Source of the DNA: Pantoea agglomerans NBRC 102470
GTDB lineage: Bacteria > Pseudomonadota > Gammaproteobacteria > Enterobacterales > Enterobacteriaceae
Direction of reading: 5' to 3'
Length of the DNA: 64,000 bases
NCBI RefSeq assembly: GCF_001598475.1
Contig: NZ_BCZA01000001.1
Location: 248,001-312,000, forward strand
In this document: positions 37,861 through 48,176 of the stretch, piece after piece
How the letters are laid out: every line of letters starts with the position of its first letter
Numbering within the stretch: position 1 is the stretch's first letter
The notes under the pieces: model-generated
What the model was told of the DNA's origin: nothing
The model's database searches: none
The model's input: the letters and a program-made list of their open reading frames with translations, nothing else
Translations under genes and position numbers: made by a program

Positions 37861-38827
37861 CCGGTTGTGATGAATTCTGCGGCGTGAGCAGTAGCCGCGC
37901 CGTGGGATAGTCGATGATCAGCACCTTGATGTAGCCGCCCAGCAGCGCACCGCGAATCGCCTGCGCTTTCTCTCTTCCGCCTGCCAGCCCGACCACCTGT
38001 GGACACTGTTTTACCTGTGCCAGCTCCATACCAATCACCGGATCTTCTTCTGCTTTCAGCACCGGCTGTCCGCAGGCGTCGAAATAGTGCAGACAGATAT
38101 CGCCTACCGCACCGCGCGCCGCCAGCGTCTGTAGCATCCTGCCATCGTAGTAGTTGCCCGAATTACGTAACAGCGCCGACGGCTCCAGATCGCCAATGCC
38201 GACAATCGCCAGGTCGACCTGCTCAAATTTACTCAGCACCTCGGCGACCTCCGCGTTGGCAGAGAGCCGCTGGCGATCGCTGACCGAATGCTCAATCGAC
38301 TGCGACGGCAGCAGCCAGGCGGGGCAGTTCAGCAGCGCCGCCAGATTTTGCGTCAGAATCGTGGCCTGCACATTGCCGTTAGCCCCGACGCCACCCAGCA
38401 GCTGGATCACCCCTTTGCAGGCGCTGTTGAGCGGATGCAGCGCATCCACCATCGCCCGGATCGTGCCGCTCCATGACGAAATACCAATCAGCTCATCGTT
38501 TCGCAGTCGGGTCTCCAGATAGTGAGCGGCCGCCGATCCAATCGCCTGCTTAATCTGCAGCGACGACGCCTGGTCCGGCACATCCACCACAATCGCCTGC
38601 GGCAGGTTATAGGTCTGCTCAATGGCCTTTTCCAGCTCAGGGTAGACGTTGGCTGGTGGCACCACGCTGATCTTGACCACACCTTCTTTCACGCTGCGAT
38701 TAAGAATGCGTGAGACAAACGACTGCGATAAGGTCAGCGACTCCGCAATCTCTGACTGCTTCAACCCTTCGACATAGTAAAGGGTGGCAATCTTCACCAT
38801 CAGTCGCTGTTCATCCTGTTTTGCCAT
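37853..38827 (-). CDS. SorC-family transcriptional regulator of the sugar operon
   Basis: The 324-residue protein has an N-terminal helix-turn-helix (GLKQSEIAESLTLSQSFVSR) and a C-terminal sugar-binding domain related to the deoxyribonucleoside regulator DeoR of Bacillus (SSWSGTIRAMVDAL, LLGGVGANGNVQATI, VGIGDLEP). Such regulators bind a sugar phosphate and a palindromic operator. It is divergent from the ABC transporter genes, and the shared palindrome at 38983 and 43325 is the likely operator. GAGGGAAA lies 6 bases before the ATG. Confidence 0.88.
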   Translation of the reverse strand: MAKQDEQRLMVKIATLYYVEGLKQSEIAESLTLSQSFVSRILNRSVKEGVVKISVVPPANVYPELEKAIEQTYNLPQAIVVDVPDQASSLQIKQAIGSAAAHYLETRLRNDELIGISSWSGTIRAMVDALHPLNSACKGVIQLLGGVGANGNVQATILTQNLAALLNCPAWLLPSQSIEHSVSDRQRLSANAEVAEVLSKFEQVDLAIVGIGDLEPSALLRNSGNYYDGRMLQTLAARGAVGDICLHYFDACGQPVLKAEEDPVIGMELAQVKQCPQVVGLAGGREKAQAIRGALLGGYIKVLIIDYPTARLLLTPQNSSQPVR

Positions 38828-38902
38828 CGGTTTTTCCCTCTCTGATTCTGCCCGGTATTGTTAACCAGGATGATCAAAATCACAACGCAGGCTAATTTGT
38901 GA

Positions 38903-39952
<1,050 letters not shown>

Positions 39953-39954
39953 CC

Positions 39955-40554
39955 ATGAAACGGATGCTGGCGGTATTGACCGGTATGGCGCTGCTCAGCG
40001 CCTGCACCGTGGTGGATCTGGATGCGGACGGTAAGCCGATCCTGCCGAAGGATCCGCACGCGAAACCCAGCTATACCACCCAGACACCGCAGCAGATTGC
40101 GGAAGAGACCTGGCAGCCGCGCGTGATGACCACCGCGAACAGCCATGCGCTGAACTGGGCTGACATGGAGGCGAAAAGTCAGACGGTCAAACCCGGCGGG
40201 CGCGAAAGCGTCTTCGTACGAGCCGGGGGTACAGCCAGCGCCTTTGATGAGAGTAGCCCGCGTGAACGCACGCTGACGCTGATGATTAACGGCAAGCCGG
40301 TGGCGGTCAGTGTCGGGCCGGTGCTGCGCAGTAACGCTATCCGGGATGCCGCCGGATTCCGTTTCGAAGAGTTTACCAATCAGGTGCAGTACGCCCAACT
40401 GACCCGGGCGCTGAACCGTCACGCGGTGAAGCAACTGCCACCGCTGGATGCCAGCTGGGTCAACCAGCCGGTGCAGGCGCTGCTGGCCGTAACCATCGGG
40501 CAGAACAGCGTTGAAGATGTGGTGGCGGTTGAGCTGAAGCGGGGGACGCCCTGA
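39955..40554 (+). CDS. DUF2291-family lipoprotein
   Basis: The 199-residue protein begins MKRMLAVLTGMALLSACTVV, a lipoprotein signal with lipobox LSAC. DPHAKPSYTTQTPQQIAEET and FRFEEFTNQVQYAQLTRALN follow, the latter typical of DUF2291 proteins that are coded with RbsB/RbsA-type importers. The function is unknown; an accessory role in sugar capture is inferred from conserved linkage. It begins 2 bases after the binding-protein gene and overlaps the ATPase gene by one base. Confidence 0.8.
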   Translation: MKRMLAVLTGMALLSACTVVDLDADGKPILPKDPHAKPSYTTQTPQQIAEETWQPRVMTTANSHALNWADMEAKSQTVKPGGRESVFVRAGGTASAFDESSPRERTLTLMINGKPVAVSVGPVLRSNAIRDAAGFRFEEFTNQVQYAQLTRALNRHAVKQLPPLDASWVNQPVQALLAVTIGQNSVEDVVAVELKRGTP

Positions 40555-42068
40555 TGGACGATGAGATCATTCTGCGGGCCGAACAGATATCGATGCTGTT
40601 TCCCGGCACGCTGGCGCTGGATCGCGTCGACTATCGGGTCTGGCGCGGCAAAGTTAACGTCATCATCGGTGAGAATGGGGCGGGAAAATCGACCCTGATG
40701 AAAATTCTGGCCGGGGTACAGCAGCCCACGGCCGGTTCGCTGTTCCTGAATGGCGAGCCGCTGACGCTGAGCAGCACCCGCGACGCCGCCCGGCACGGCA
40801 TCGGCATGGTGCACCAGGAGCTGAATCTGTTTGAGAACCTGACGGTGGCTGAAAACCTGTTTCTGGGCCGGGAGATCCAGCGCGGCATGGCCCCGATCAA
40901 CGAGGCAGAGCAGGCTCGCCGCACCGCCGCGCTGATGGCGCGCCTCGATCAGCCGATTTCACCCCATGAGCGGGTCGGTAATCTCAAAGTGGGTCAGCAG
41001 CAGCTGGTCGAGATTGCCAAAGCGCTGGCGGAAGATGCGGACATCCTGATCCTCGACGAGCCGACCTCGGCGCTGAGCAAAACCGAAGTGGAGATCCTGT
41101 TCCGGGTGATCCGCGACCTGACGCAGCAGGGCGTTACCGTGATTTACATCTCCCACCGGCTGGAAGAGCTGATGGCAATTGGCGACGTGATCACCATTCT
41201 GCGCGACGGGCGCTTTCAGGCCGAAGCGCCGGTCAGCAGCATCGATGTGCCGTGGATCGTGCGTGAGATGCTGGGCAGTGAACCGGTCACCACCTTCCTG
41301 CCGGAAGCGCGTGAGTTTGGCGCGCCGGTGCTGGAGGCGCAGCACATTACCTGCGTCAGCCCCAATGGCAATACCCTGGTGGATGACGTCAGTTTTCAGG
41401 TGCGGGCCGGGGAAATTGTCGGGATTTACGGGCTGATGGGCGCAGGCCGCACCGAGCTGTTTGAGTGTCTGCTTGGCAGTCAGCGTCACTATCTGGGCAA
41501 GCTGTGGCTCGACAGCAAACCGCTGCCGACCCGTCTGCCCACCGCTGACCGTATCCGCATGGGCATGAGTCTGGTGCCAGAAGATCGCAAACGCGCCGGG
41601 ATTTTCCCGGTGTCATCGGTCGCCAGTAATCTCACCATCGCCAGCCTGTGGCGGCGTCTGTCGCATCGCTTTGCCATTGCCCATCAGGCGGAGCAGCAGG
41701 CGGTAAGCCAGACGGTGGGCAACCTGGCGATCAAAATCTCCTCGCCGGACGTGGCCATCAGCGCGCTGAGTGGTGGCAATCAGCAGAAAGTAGTGATTGG
41801 CCGCGCGCTGCTGACCAATCCGCGTCTGCTGTTGCTGGATGAGCCGAGTCGCGGCATTGATGTCGGTGCAAAAGCAGAGGTATTTCGCATGATGGTGGCG
41901 CTGTCGCAGCAGGGCATTGCAGTTCTCTTCTCCACCTCGGACCTGAAAGAGATTATGGCGGTAGCCGATCGCATCCTGGTGATGTCGGGCGGCAAACTTA
42001 CGGCTGATCTTCCCCGCGACCAGGCGGAAGAGGCAGCGCTGGTGAAAGCAAGTGCGCAGGGGTTCTGA
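40554..42068 (+). CDS. Sugar ABC transporter ATP-binding protein (RbsA/XylG type)
   Basis: This double ATPase of 504 residues has a first domain with Walker A GENGAGKST, signature LKVGQQQLVEIAKAL and Walker B LILDEPTSAL. The second has the usual degenerate P-loop GLMGAGRTEL, signature ALSGGNQQKVVIGRAL and LLLDEPSRGID. This arrangement is specific to CUT2 importers for ribose, xylose and related monosaccharides. Confidence 0.93.
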   Translation: MDDEIILRAEQISMLFPGTLALDRVDYRVWRGKVNVIIGENGAGKSTLMKILAGVQQPTAGSLFLNGEPLTLSSTRDAARHGIGMVHQELNLFENLTVAENLFLGREIQRGMAPINEAEQARRTAALMARLDQPISPHERVGNLKVGQQQLVEIAKALAEDADILILDEPTSALSKTEVEILFRVIRDLTQQGVTVIYISHRLEELMAIGDVITILRDGRFQAEAPVSSIDVPWIVREMLGSEPVTTFLPEAREFGAPVLEAQHITCVSPNGNTLVDDVSFQVRAGEIVGIYGLMGAGRTELFECLLGSQRHYLGKLWLDSKPLPTRLPTADRIRMGMSLVPEDRKRAGIFPVSSVASNLTIASLWRRLSHRFAIAHQAEQQAVSQTVGNLAIKISSPDVAISALSGGNQQKVVIGRALLTNPRLLLLDEPSRGIDVGAKAEVFRMMVALSQQGIAVLFSTSDLKEIMAVADRILVMSGGKLTADLPRDQAEEAALVKASAQGF

Positions 42069-42070
42069 GC

Positions 42071-43177
42071 ATGAAAAGCAATGACAGCGTCGCGCTGACC
42101 ACACTTCCGGCTAAGGCGTTCAGTTCACGTGAAAGCATTCTGCTGCTGCTTCTGAAGCTGCGCACTTTTATTGCGCTGATTCTGATCGTCGGCTTCTTCG
42201 CCATCACCGTGCCGGACTTTCTCGCCACCGGCAGCCTGGTGATCATGGTGAAACATATCGCCATCAACGCCTTTCTGGCGCTGGGCATCACCTTTGTCAT
42301 TATCACGGCGGGAATTGACCTGTCGATTGGGGCGACGCTGGGACTGTGCGGCATGATCGCCGGCTGGCTGATTACCAAAGGCATTGTGCTGCCGATGTTT
42401 GGCATCGCTATTTTTCCCAGCGTCTGGGTGATTGTGCCGGTAGTACTGCTGATCGGCGCGCTGATTGGCGCGGGCAACGGCTGGATCATTACCCGCTACA
42501 ACGTGGCCCCCTTTATCTGCACCCTCGGCACCATGTATATCCTGCGCGGCGCGGCGATGCTCACCTCCGGCGGCGAGACCTTTCCCGGTCTGCAGGGGAA
42601 TCCGCTGCTGGGCAATACCGGTTTCGATCGGATTGGTGCCGGAACCTTTCTCGGGCTGCCCTACGCCATCTGGATGATGGTGGTGCTGGCGCTGGTGATC
42701 GCCTACATCGCCCGTCGCCTGCCGTTTGGCCGTCAGGTCTATGCCATCGGGGACAATGAACGTGCCGCTGAACTGTCGGGTGTGAAAACCCGGCAGGTAA
42801 AAATTCTGGTCTACACCCTGTCAGGATTCTGCGCGGCGATTGCTGGCATCGTGGTCTCATCGCAACTGGTCGCCAGCCATCCGGCTAACGGCACCGCGTT
42901 TGAGATGAATGCCATTGCCGCCGTGGTGCTGGGTGGCACGTCGCTGGCGGGCGGACGCGGCACCATCCTCGGCACGCTGATTGGTGCGTTCGTCATCGGC
43001 TTTCTGGCGGATGGCCTGATCATGATGGGTGTCAGTGAATTCTGGCAGATGGTGATCAAAGGCATCGTGATTATCATCGCGGTGATCATCGACCAGACCC
43101 AGAGCCGGATGCAGCAGAAGGCGGCCGTGGTGGCTCAGAAAGCGTTAATCGAGGAGGGGACACCGGCAAAACCCTGA
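42071..43177 (+). CDS. Sugar ABC transporter permease (RbsC type)
   Basis: The 368-residue membrane protein has about ten helices, starting LRTFIALILIVGFFAITVPD, with the CUT2 permease motifs GIDLSIGATLGLCGMIAG and AAVVLGGTSLAGGRGT. It ends the importer unit; a 190-bp gap with a hairpin (CTGCCCG/CGGGCAG at about 43239-43258) and the second operator follow. Confidence 0.92.
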   Translation: MKSNDSVALTTLPAKAFSSRESILLLLLKLRTFIALILIVGFFAITVPDFLATGSLVIMVKHIAINAFLALGITFVIITAGIDLSIGATLGLCGMIAGWLITKGIVLPMFGIAIFPSVWVIVPVVLLIGALIGAGNGWIITRYNVAPFICTLGTMYILRGAAMLTSGGETFPGLQGNPLLGNTGFDRIGAGTFLGLPYAIWMMVVLALVIAYIARRLPFGRQVYAIGDNERAAELSGVKTRQVKILVYTLSGFCAAIAGIVVSSQLVASHPANGTAFEMNAIAAVVLGGTSLAGGRGTILGTLIGAFVIGFLADGLIMMGVSEFWQMVIKGIVIIIAVIIDQTQSRMQQKAAVVAQKALIEEGTPAKP

Positions 43178-43324
43178 CGGGAAAGTGCGTTGAACCGGAC
43201 AGCGGGTGCCGCTGAGTGATTCCTGGCAGCGGACGGCCTGCCCGGTTTAACGGGCAGAATAGCGAACAAAGGGCGGTTCAGTTTATTAGCTCCTTTTTTC
43301 AGGCACAAAATTTTTTAACCGACG

Positions 43325-43338
43325 TGAATATATATTCA
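43325..43338. promoter_or_regulatory. Second palindromic operator, upstream of the catabolic genes
   Basis: TGAATATATATTCA is identical to 38983-38996 and lies 28 bases before the transketolase subunit gene. Its presence makes a separate, co-regulated promoter for the enzymes likely. Confidence 0.7.
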
Positions 43339-43366
43339 TAACCGATTTAAAATTCAGAGGTAGTGT

Positions 43367-44197
43367 ATGAATCCTTTCAATCTTCCGGTCGATGACCTTG
43401 AGCGCCGGGCGCGGGCAATCCGCCGCCGCATCATCCAGCTTAACGCGGGCAGCCCGGCAGGCGGTCATACCGGCGCTGACCTGTCACAGGTAGAGATCCT
43501 CACCGCGCTCTACTTCCGCATTCTGAACTGCGCCCCGGATCGTACAGACGACGATCAGCGTGACATCTATATCCAGTCCAAAGGGCATGCGGTGGGGGGC
43601 TATTACTGCGTGCTGGCGGAAGCGGGCTACTTCCCGACCGACTGGCTGGCAACCTATCAGCATGCCGACTCGCATCTGCCCGGCCATCCGGTACGGCAGA
43701 AAACGCCGGGCGTTGAGCTGAACACCGGCGCGCTGGGTCACGGCCTGCCGGTGGCGGTGGGCATCGCTATCGCGGCGAAAAAAGATAACAGCCCGCGCCG
43801 CATCTTTGTGGTGACCGGCGATGGTGAGCTAGCTGAAGGCAGCAACTGGGAGGCGGCGCTGGTGGCGGCGCATTACGGCCTCGACAACCTGATCATCATC
43901 AATGACAAAAACAAGCTGCAACTGGCGGGCGCGACCCGCGACATCATGAACACCGATCCGCTGCCGGAAAAATGGCGCGCCTTCGGGCTGGAGGTCACCG
44001 AATGCAACGGCAATGATATGGCGGCGGTGGTCGACACCATTGAAAACCTGCCGAAGAACGGCAAACCGCAGGTGATTGTGGCGCATACCGAGAAGGGATT
44101 TGGCGTCTCCTTTATCCAGAGCAAGGCGGAATGGCATCACCGGGTGCCGAAAGGCGAAGAGATCGCACTGGCACTGGAGGAACTGAAAGATGAGTAA
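43367..44197 (+). CDS. Transketolase-like N-terminal subunit (thiamine-diphosphate domain)
   Basis: The 276-residue protein covers only the first transketolase domain: GSPAGGHTGADLSQ, HGLPVAVGIAIAAKK, the thiamine-diphosphate motif GDGELAEGSNWEAAL and the KNKLQLAG stretch. Split transketolases of this kind include the apulose-4-phosphate transketolase AptA/AptB, known from D-apiose breakdown. The start follows the GAGG-type site at 43356. Its end overlaps the partner gene by 8 bases. Confidence 0.85.
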   Translation: MNPFNLPVDDLERRARAIRRRIIQLNAGSPAGGHTGADLSQVEILTALYFRILNCAPDRTDDDQRDIYIQSKGHAVGGYYCVLAEAGYFPTDWLATYQHADSHLPGHPVRQKTPGVELNTGALGHGLPVAVGIAIAAKKDNSPRRIFVVTGDGELAEGSNWEAALVAAHYGLDNLIIINDKNKLQLAGATRDIMNTDPLPEKWRAFGLEVTECNGNDMAAVVDTIENLPKNGKPQVIVAHTEKGFGVSFIQSKAEWHHRVPKGEEIALALEELKDE

Positions 44198-45134
44198 TGC
44201 ACAACATTTAGCAAGCGTCATGGTCACGGCCTTTATCGACGCAGTGAATCGCGGTGTGGATCTGGTGCCGGTAGTAGCCGACTCCACGTCGACGGCCAAA
44301 ATCGCCCCCTTTATCAAGGCCTTTCCCGACCGGCTGATTAACGTCGGCATCGCTGAGCAGACGCTGGTGGGCACGGCGGCCGGTCTGGCGCTGGGCGGCA
44401 AGGTCGCAGTGACCTGTAACGCCGCGCCATTTCTGGTGTCACGCGCCAATGAGCAGGTAAAAGTCGACGTCTGCTACAACAACACCAACGTCAAACTGTT
44501 CGGGCTGAATGCCGGGACCAGCTATGGCCCGTTAGCCAGTACCCATCACAGCATTGATGACATTGCGGTGATGCGCGGTTTCGGCAACATCGAGATCTAT
44601 GCGCCTTCCTGTCCGCTGGAGTGCCGTCAGATCATCGATTACGCCCTTGAGCATGTCGGGCCGGTCTATATCCGTCTGGATGGCAAAGATCTGCCGCAGC
44701 TGCACGCGGAAAGCTACCAGTTCAGGCCGGGCGCGATCGACCTGCTGCGTGAAGGCAGCGACATCGCACTGGTGGCGATGGGCTCAACGGTTCACGAGGT
44801 GGTTCACGCTGCTGAGCAACTGGCTGAGCAGGGCATTTCAGCCGGTGTGATCGCGGTTCCATCGATTCGACCTTGTGATACCCAACAGCTGCGCAACCTG
44901 TTAAATCACTACCCAGCGGTGATTACCGTAGAGGAGCATAACGTTAATGGCGGTGTCGGCAGCCTGGTGGCCGAAGTGCTGGCGGAAGGCGGCTGCGGCA
45001 TCCCGCTGTTGCGGCTCGGCATTGCAGATGGGGAATATGCGATTGCCGGCGATCGCGCCTCTACCCGCGCCCATCATGGCATTGATGCCAGTAGCGTGGT
45101 GAACAGTGCAGCGCGCATCTGCGCAGGAGCATAA
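44190..45134 (+). CDS. Transketolase-like C-terminal subunit
   Basis: The 314-residue protein carries the pyrimidine-binding and C-terminal domains. The catalytic Glu of the cofactor site lies in INVGIAEQTLVGTAAGLAL; THHSIDDIAVMRGFGNIEIYAP and VITVEEHNVNGGVGSL follow. With the preceding gene it makes one heteromeric transketolase. Overlapping reading frames point to coupled, equal synthesis. In the apiose pathway this enzyme would convert a branched ketose phosphate plus glyceraldehyde 3-phosphate to xylulose 5-phosphate and a C3 product. Confidence 0.85.
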   Translation: MSNAQHLASVMVTAFIDAVNRGVDLVPVVADSTSTAKIAPFIKAFPDRLINVGIAEQTLVGTAAGLALGGKVAVTCNAAPFLVSRANEQVKVDVCYNNTNVKLFGLNAGTSYGPLASTHHSIDDIAVMRGFGNIEIYAPSCPLECRQIIDYALEHVGPVYIRLDGKDLPQLHAESYQFRPGAIDLLREGSDIALVAMGSTVHEVVHAAEQLAEQGISAGVIAVPSIRPCDTQQLRNLLNHYPAVITVEEHNVNGGVGSLVAEVLAEGGCGIPLLRLGIADGEYAIAGDRASTRAHHGIDASSVVNSAARICAGA

Positions 45135-45136
45135 AC

Positions 45137-46624
45137 ATGGTGGGACCCCTGATTCTGGCGATCGACGAAGGCACCACCAATGCCAAGGCGATTGCGGTTG
45201 ATCGTGATGGCCGTGTGGTGGCACGCGGCAGCCAGAGCTTAACCCTGCAACATCCGCAGCCGGGACTGGCTGAGCAGGACCCTGTGGCGATCTGGCTGGC
45301 GGTAAAAGAGGCCATTACCCATTGCCTGGCAGCCTGTGGTGGCGCGTCTGTCGCGGCTGTGGCGATCAGTAATCAGCGCGAGTCGGTGCTGATCTGGCAG
45401 CGGCGTGACGGCAAGCCGCTGACGCCGCTGGTGAGCTGGCAGGATCGACGATCCGAGTTACTCTGTCGCGACCTGCGTCAGGCGGGCAAAGCACCTCGCA
45501 TCACCGGTTTGACCGGCCTGGCCGTTGACCCGATGTTTCCGGCCGCCAAGCTGACCGGGATGCTGGCCGCCATTCCTGACGGCGCGGCGCGGGCGGCGGC
45601 GGGTGAGCTCTGTATCGGCACGGTCGACAGCTGGCTCAGCTGGCAGCTCAGCGCGGGCGAGGTATTTATTACCGATCATGCTAACGCCTCCCGTACTCAA
45701 CTCTACAGCCTGCATCTTAATGACTGGGACGACGAGCTGCTGACGCTGTTTCAACTGCCGCGCGCCGCGCTGCCGCGCATCACCGCTTCAGCCAGTGAAC
45801 AGGGCGTGGTCGCGGTGAATGATATTCCCGGCTTAGCGCCAGGCACGCCGATTCTGGCGCGCATCGGCGACTCTCATGCCGCCTTACAGGCGCAGCGGCG
45901 CGGCGAGTCTGAAGTGGTGAAAGCCACCTACGGCACCGGATCTTCCCTGATGATGTCCATGGCGACGCCGCTGCTGACGGAAAATGGCCTCAGCACCACC
46001 GTAGCCTGGCATGACGGCACGCTGCGTTATGCCTTTGAAGGCAACATTACCCACACCGGTTCCGGTGCCGCCTGGCTGGGCAGAATGCTCGGCGTGCAGG
46101 AGCCGCGCGAGCTCACCGCGATGGCGCAGCGCTGCGACGACAATCAGGGCATCTATTTTGTCCCGGCGCTCTCTGGCCTGGGCGCGCCCTGGTGGGATCT
46201 GCAGGCGCGCGGCATGGTGTGCGGACTGACGGATGCCGCCACACCCGCCGTGCTGGCGCGGGTGGCGCTGGAGTCGATCGTCTGGCAAATCGCCGACGTC
46301 TTTTTTGCCATGGAGCAGGCCAGCGGCCAGCAGCTTCCGGCGCTCTGTGTGGATGGCAGCGCCACCGAAAATAGCTGGCTGATGCAGTTACAGGCGGATG
46401 TGTTACAGCGGCCGTTGCAGCGGGTGCCTACCGCCGAGGTCTCCGCGCTGGGCGCGGCACTGCTGGCAGGCAAAGTGCTGGGATGGTGGCAGCAGGGCAG
46501 TGATATGCAGGCGCTGCAGGGCGGCAGCGTCATCATGCCGCGTGAAGAGCACGCGCAGCGTATGCAGGAAAACTATAAAGGCTGGATTGACGCCGTTGCA
46601 CGCTGTCGTTATCAGCCACATTAA
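45137..46624 (+). CDS. FGGY-family carbohydrate kinase
   Basis: The 495-residue kinase has the phosphate motif AIDEGTTNAKAIAVDRDG, SWQDRR, the substrate/catalytic region ARIGDSHAALQAQRRGE, the adenosine motif VKATYGTGSS and VDGSATENSWLMQLQADVL. It resembles glycerol/xylulose kinases. In this setting the substrate is the ketose made by the isomerase coded next; D-apulose is the leading guess. It begins 2 bases after the transketolase subunit. Confidence 0.88.
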   Translation: MVGPLILAIDEGTTNAKAIAVDRDGRVVARGSQSLTLQHPQPGLAEQDPVAIWLAVKEAITHCLAACGGASVAAVAISNQRESVLIWQRRDGKPLTPLVSWQDRRSELLCRDLRQAGKAPRITGLTGLAVDPMFPAAKLTGMLAAIPDGAARAAAGELCIGTVDSWLSWQLSAGEVFITDHANASRTQLYSLHLNDWDDELLTLFQLPRAALPRITASASEQGVVAVNDIPGLAPGTPILARIGDSHAALQAQRRGESEVVKATYGTGSSLMMSMATPLLTENGLSTTVAWHDGTLRYAFEGNITHTGSGAAWLGRMLGVQEPRELTAMAQRCDDNQGIYFVPALSGLGAPWWDLQARGMVCGLTDAATPAVLARVALESIVWQIADVFFAMEQASGQQLPALCVDGSATENSWLMQLQADVLQRPLQRVPTAEVSALGAALLAGKVLGWWQQGSDMQALQGGSVIMPREEHAQRMQENYKGWIDAVARCRYQPH

Positions 46625-46644
46625 TCCTTATCCGGAGCAGAGCC

Positions 46645-48063
46645 ATGTCAACACTTCCTCAGCAGTTAACCTTCGGCGTCATTATTGGCAACCGGGGTTT
46701 TTTTCCCAGCTATCTGGTGGGCGAGGCGCGCCAGCAGGCGGTCGCGCTGTTTGAAAAGATGAACATTAATACGGTGATGCTGGATGAGAACCAGACCAAC
46801 CTGGGCGGCGTCGAGACGCGTCAGGAGGCGAAAACCTGTGCCGCGCTGTTTCGTCAGCATCGCGAAGCGATTCACGGCATTGTGGTGCTGCTGCCTAACT
46901 TTGGTGATGAAAAAGCCATCGCGGAAGCGCTGCGTCTCGCCGGGCTGAACGTGCCGGTGCTGGTGCAGGCCGAAGAGGACAATCTGGATAAAATGGGACT
47001 GGCGACCCGCCGCGACAGCTTCTGCGGCAAAATTTCGCTCTGCAACAACCTGCGGCAATATGGCATCCCGTTTACGCTGACCCGCCAGCACGTCTGCGCC
47101 CTGAGCGGCGACGTGTTTATGCAGGATCTGCAGCGGTTCAGCCAGCTCTGTCGGGTGGTGAATGCCATGCGCCGGGTACGCGTCGGGGCAATTGGTGCCC
47201 GGCCCGCCGGATTCAACACCGTGCGCTACAGCGAAAAGCTGCTGGAGAAGATGGGCATCGCGGTGGAGACCCTGGATTTATCGGAGATCTTTACCCGCAC
47301 CAACCGGCTGCGCGATGACGATATCCGCGTGGCAGAGAAGCGTGAAATCCTGGAGGCCAACGCCGATGCGCGGGGGATTCCGGGTGACAAACTGGTGACC
47401 ATGGCCAAACTGTTTGTGGTGATCAGCGAGTGGATCAGCGACAACGATATCGATACCACCGCCATTCAGTGCTGGACGTCGTTGCAGGAGAACCTGGGCA
47501 TTAACGTCTGCTCAATCATGAGCGTGATGTCGGGCCAGCTGATGCCCAGCGCCTGCGAAGTGGATGTGATGGGGGCGCTGTCGATGTATGCGCTCGCCAG
47601 TTGCTCGCTGAACCCCGCCTCGCTGGCAGACTGGAACAACAACTTTGGCGACGAGCGGGACAAATGTGTGCTGTTTCACTGCGGTAATTTCGCCAGCGCC
47701 AGCCTGGAGTCAGCGACCATGGGCACGGCGGATATCATCGGCACCACCGTGGGCAAAGAGAACACCTGTGGCGCAGTGCATGGCCGCATGAAGCAGGGCG
47801 ATCTGACCTATTTCCGCCTCTCTACCGACGACTTCAGCGGCGAAATCAAAGCCTATGTGGGAGAGGGAATGTCGGTCACCGATCCGCTGGACACGGTAGG
47901 TTGCCGTGCGGTGATCCAGGTGCCGCAGCTGGAGACACTACTGGCGTGGATCTGCCGTAACGGCTTTGAGCATCATGTGGCAATGAACCACTCTGCCACG
48001 GCTGGTGTGCTGCAGGAAGCGTTCAGTGAGTATCTCGGCGTGAGCTGCTACCGGCATCAGTAA
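46645..48063 (+). CDS. L-fucose/L-arabinose-isomerase-family sugar isomerase
   Basis: The 472-residue protein has the fold of the FucI/AraA group: GFFPSYLVGEARQQA, RVGAIGARPAGFNTVRYSEK, CEVDVMGALSMYAL, HCGNFASASLE, and a terminal NHSATAGVL with a metal-ligand-type His. It should open the pathway by turning the imported aldose into a ketose. The specificity is not readable by eye. CGGAGCAGA lies 5 bases before the ATG, and the operon ends in a GC hairpin. Confidence 0.85.
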   Translation: MSTLPQQLTFGVIIGNRGFFPSYLVGEARQQAVALFEKMNINTVMLDENQTNLGGVETRQEAKTCAALFRQHREAIHGIVVLLPNFGDEKAIAEALRLAGLNVPVLVQAEEDNLDKMGLATRRDSFCGKISLCNNLRQYGIPFTLTRQHVCALSGDVFMQDLQRFSQLCRVVNAMRRVRVGAIGARPAGFNTVRYSEKLLEKMGIAVETLDLSEIFTRTNRLRDDDIRVAEKREILEANADARGIPGDKLVTMAKLFVVISEWISDNDIDTTAIQCWTSLQENLGINVCSIMSVMSGQLMPSACEVDVMGALSMYALASCSLNPASLADWNNNFGDERDKCVLFHCGNFASASLESATMGTADIIGTTVGKENTCGAVHGRMKQGDLTYFRLSTDDFSGEIKAYVGEGMSVTDPLDTVGCRAVIQVPQLETLLAWICRNGFEHHVAMNHSATAGVLQEAFSEYLGVSCYRHQ

Positions 48064-48100
48064 GCGGTAAGGCGGAACGGCTGAATGCAAGGGATGAAGC

Positions 48101-48134
48101 AGCCGGTGCGGTCACGATTCCGCCCGCACCGGCT
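48101..48134 (+). terminator. Probable terminator of the sugar operon
   Basis: An 11-bp stem AGCCGGTGCGG/CCGCACCGGCT with a 12-base loop lies 38 bases after the isomerase stop. Only TGTT follows, so strength is uncertain. Confidence 0.55.
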
Positions 48135-48176
48135 TGTTATGCCCGCCACGCCTGAAAAAGAAAGGCGGGCACTGAT

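Noticed and set aside
43239..43258. Hairpin CTGCCCG/CGGGCAG between the permease and transketolase genes as terminator
   Set aside because: No T run follows on either strand; it could be a processing or partial attenuation site, but this cannot be supported.
48136..48170. Inverted repeat GCCCGCC/GGCGGGC as terminator for the MscS-type gene
   Set aside because: The loop is long and no T run follows on the minus strand.
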